Below, piece by piece: positions 5,583 to 6,313 of a stretch of DNA of 6,313 nt. The DNA is taken from assembly GCA_031270145.1 (NCBI GenBank), contig JAISYD010000168.1:1-6313 (forward strand), read 5' to 3'. Made by a program: the position numbers and the translations under genes. Source of the stretch: Planctomycetota bacterium (GTDB taxonomy: Bacteria > Planctomycetota > SZUA-567). The notes beneath the pieces were generated by a model. The model searched no databases and was not told where the DNA came from. It saw only the letters and a list, made by a program, of their open reading frames with translations. Position 1 is the stretch's first letter; every line of letters begins with the position of its first letter.

Positions 5583-6284
5583 ATGCGGGAAAAACTGCGG
5601 GAACTGGAGAAATTCGACACGCCGTCCATCACCAACGTGGTCGCCACCTACCCTTTGAAGGACTACTGTCTCGGCCTCTATCAGCCATGGGAGGGCCGCT
5701 GGTACACCGATCAGCGGCTGAAGTGCATGTTTCCGGAACTGGGGCCCCGGGCCGGACACGTGGTGACTTGCGTTTACGGCCTCCCCGATCCCAATTTCAC
5801 CCGTCTTGGCATTGGCGACATCCTGAAAGCCGTTGAGGCGGCTCCTAAACCGGTGATCCTGGCGATTCGGCAGAATCTGCCGGATCCCATCAAGAGCCGG
5901 AGCGGGCTGATCGGCGGCAATATGATGACCGCCTTCAAGTCGGCCGAGGTAGTCGGCGTGCTGTCGGACGGCCCGTCCCGCGACGTCGACGAAATTCGTC
6001 CCATGGGCATCCAATACCTGATAACCGGCATTACGCCCGGCCACGGCTATTTCGGCGTCCAGGCGGTCAACACGCCGGTGGACATCTGCGGCATGGACGT
6101 CATGCCGGGCGATATCGTGCATATGGATGAAAACGGGGCGGTGAAATTCCCGGCCGCCCGGCTGGACGAGGTGATCGCCCAAGCCGGCCGATTGCGGAAA
6201 ATCGAGGAAAAGCGCCAAAAAATGCTGCGCGAAACCGCCGATGCGACGGAATTGGCCAAGATCATGCAGGGCATTTACGATTGA
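5583..6284 (+). CDS. RraA / 4-hydroxy-4-methyl-2-oxoglutarate aldolase-fold protein
   Basis: A 233-aa protein of the RraA-like (formerly menaquinone methyltransferase-like, misnamed) fold. Characterised members are metal-dependent class II pyruvate aldolases with oxaloacetate decarboxylase activity; the E. coli member RraA instead binds RNase E. The core signature is present: a glycine pair at 111-112, SDGPSRD (128-134) whose Arg133-Asp134 correspond to the pyruvate/metal-binding Arg-Asp pair of the aldolases, and the closing VMPGDIVHMDENGAVKFP region (173-190). Residues 195-230 look helical and charged. The N-terminus (about 1-70) carries DTPSITNVV, typical of catabolic paralogues, and the protein is longer than E. 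coli RraA (about 160 aa), so an enzymatic role is favoured over RNase regulation. The frame is open upstream to 5313, but that stretch overlaps the SDR gene and is not coding. The substrate cannot be told; a keto acid made downstream of the SDR is possible. Confidence 0.82.
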   Translation: MREKLRELEKFDTPSITNVVATYPLKDYCLGLYQPWEGRWYTDQRLKCMFPELGPRAGHVVTCVYGLPDPNFTRLGIGDILKAVEAAPKPVILAIRQNLPDPIKSRSGLIGGNMMTAFKSAEVVGVLSDGPSRDVDEIRPMGIQYLITGITPGHGYFGVQAVNTPVDICGMDVMPGDIVHMDENGAVKFPAARLDEVIAQAGRLRKIEEKRQKMLRETADATELAKIMQGIYD

Positions 6285-6313
6285 CCCCGGGGACGCCCGG
6301 CGAAATCCGCGAA

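Noticed and set aside
4714..6218. Long minus-strand open frames opposite the SDR and RraA-like genes
   Set aside because: They are mirror frames of genes with intact catalytic motifs on the plus strand, with no ribosome site or family signature.
6285..6300. CCCCGGGG palindrome and a 5-bp stem (CCGGG/CCCGG) just after the last stop codon, considered as a terminator
   Set aside because: The stem is short and no T-run follows before the window ends, so a terminator cannot be supported. The remaining 29 bp hold nothing else recognisable.
1..6313. CRISPR arrays, tRNA/rRNA genes, insertion sequences or phage genes
   Set aside because: I saw no regularly spaced repeats, RNA gene sequences, transposase motifs or terminal inverted repeats, and composition is even across the window.

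Overview
This GC-rich window has uniform GC-biased codon use and comes from a Gram-negative bacterium: it encodes a Sec-exported periplasmic phosphate-binding protein and a PstC with a large extra-cytoplasmic domain. An oxygen-sensitive 2-hydroxyacyl-CoA dehydratase-type activase suggests an anaerobic or facultative lifestyle. I cannot fix the phylum from the sequence. Desulfobacterota, Lentisphaerota or Planctomycetota-like lineages would be reasonable guesses, but that is inference only.

Layout. Positions 1-2352 on the minus strand hold the start of a phosphate-uptake operon: pstS, then 10 bp later pstC, which runs off the left edge. A 234-bp divergent control region (2353-2586) follows. 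It carries the pstS leader with a perfect 18-bp palindrome, a degenerate three-unit 11-bp-period repeat that resembles a Pho box, and a good sigma70-type promoter facing right. The plus strand then holds a tightly packed three-gene unit: a stand-alone 80-aa lipoyl-domain protein (2587-2829), a membrane-anchored ApbE-type FMN transferase (2830-3966, its start touching the previous stop) and an HgdC/BadF-type ATP-dependent activase (3963-4748, ATGA overlap). After a 49-bp gap with a small hairpin come two sugar-acid-type genes: an IdnO-like gluconate 5-dehydrogenase (4798-5553) and an RraA/HMG-aldolase-fold protein (5583-6284). The last 29 bp hold no recognisable gene.

How they work together. 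The pst genes import phosphate, and the candidate Pho box fits phosphate control. The lipoyl/ApbE/activase unit is the unusual part: three cofactor- or activation-type proteins, each of which normally serves a larger enzyme complex, sit together with no partner enzyme in view. Translational coupling says they are made together. A joint role in maturing or driving a low-potential redox enzyme is possible but unproven. The SDR and RraA-like genes probably form a small sugar-acid catabolic pair, perhaps cotranscribed with the upstream unit.
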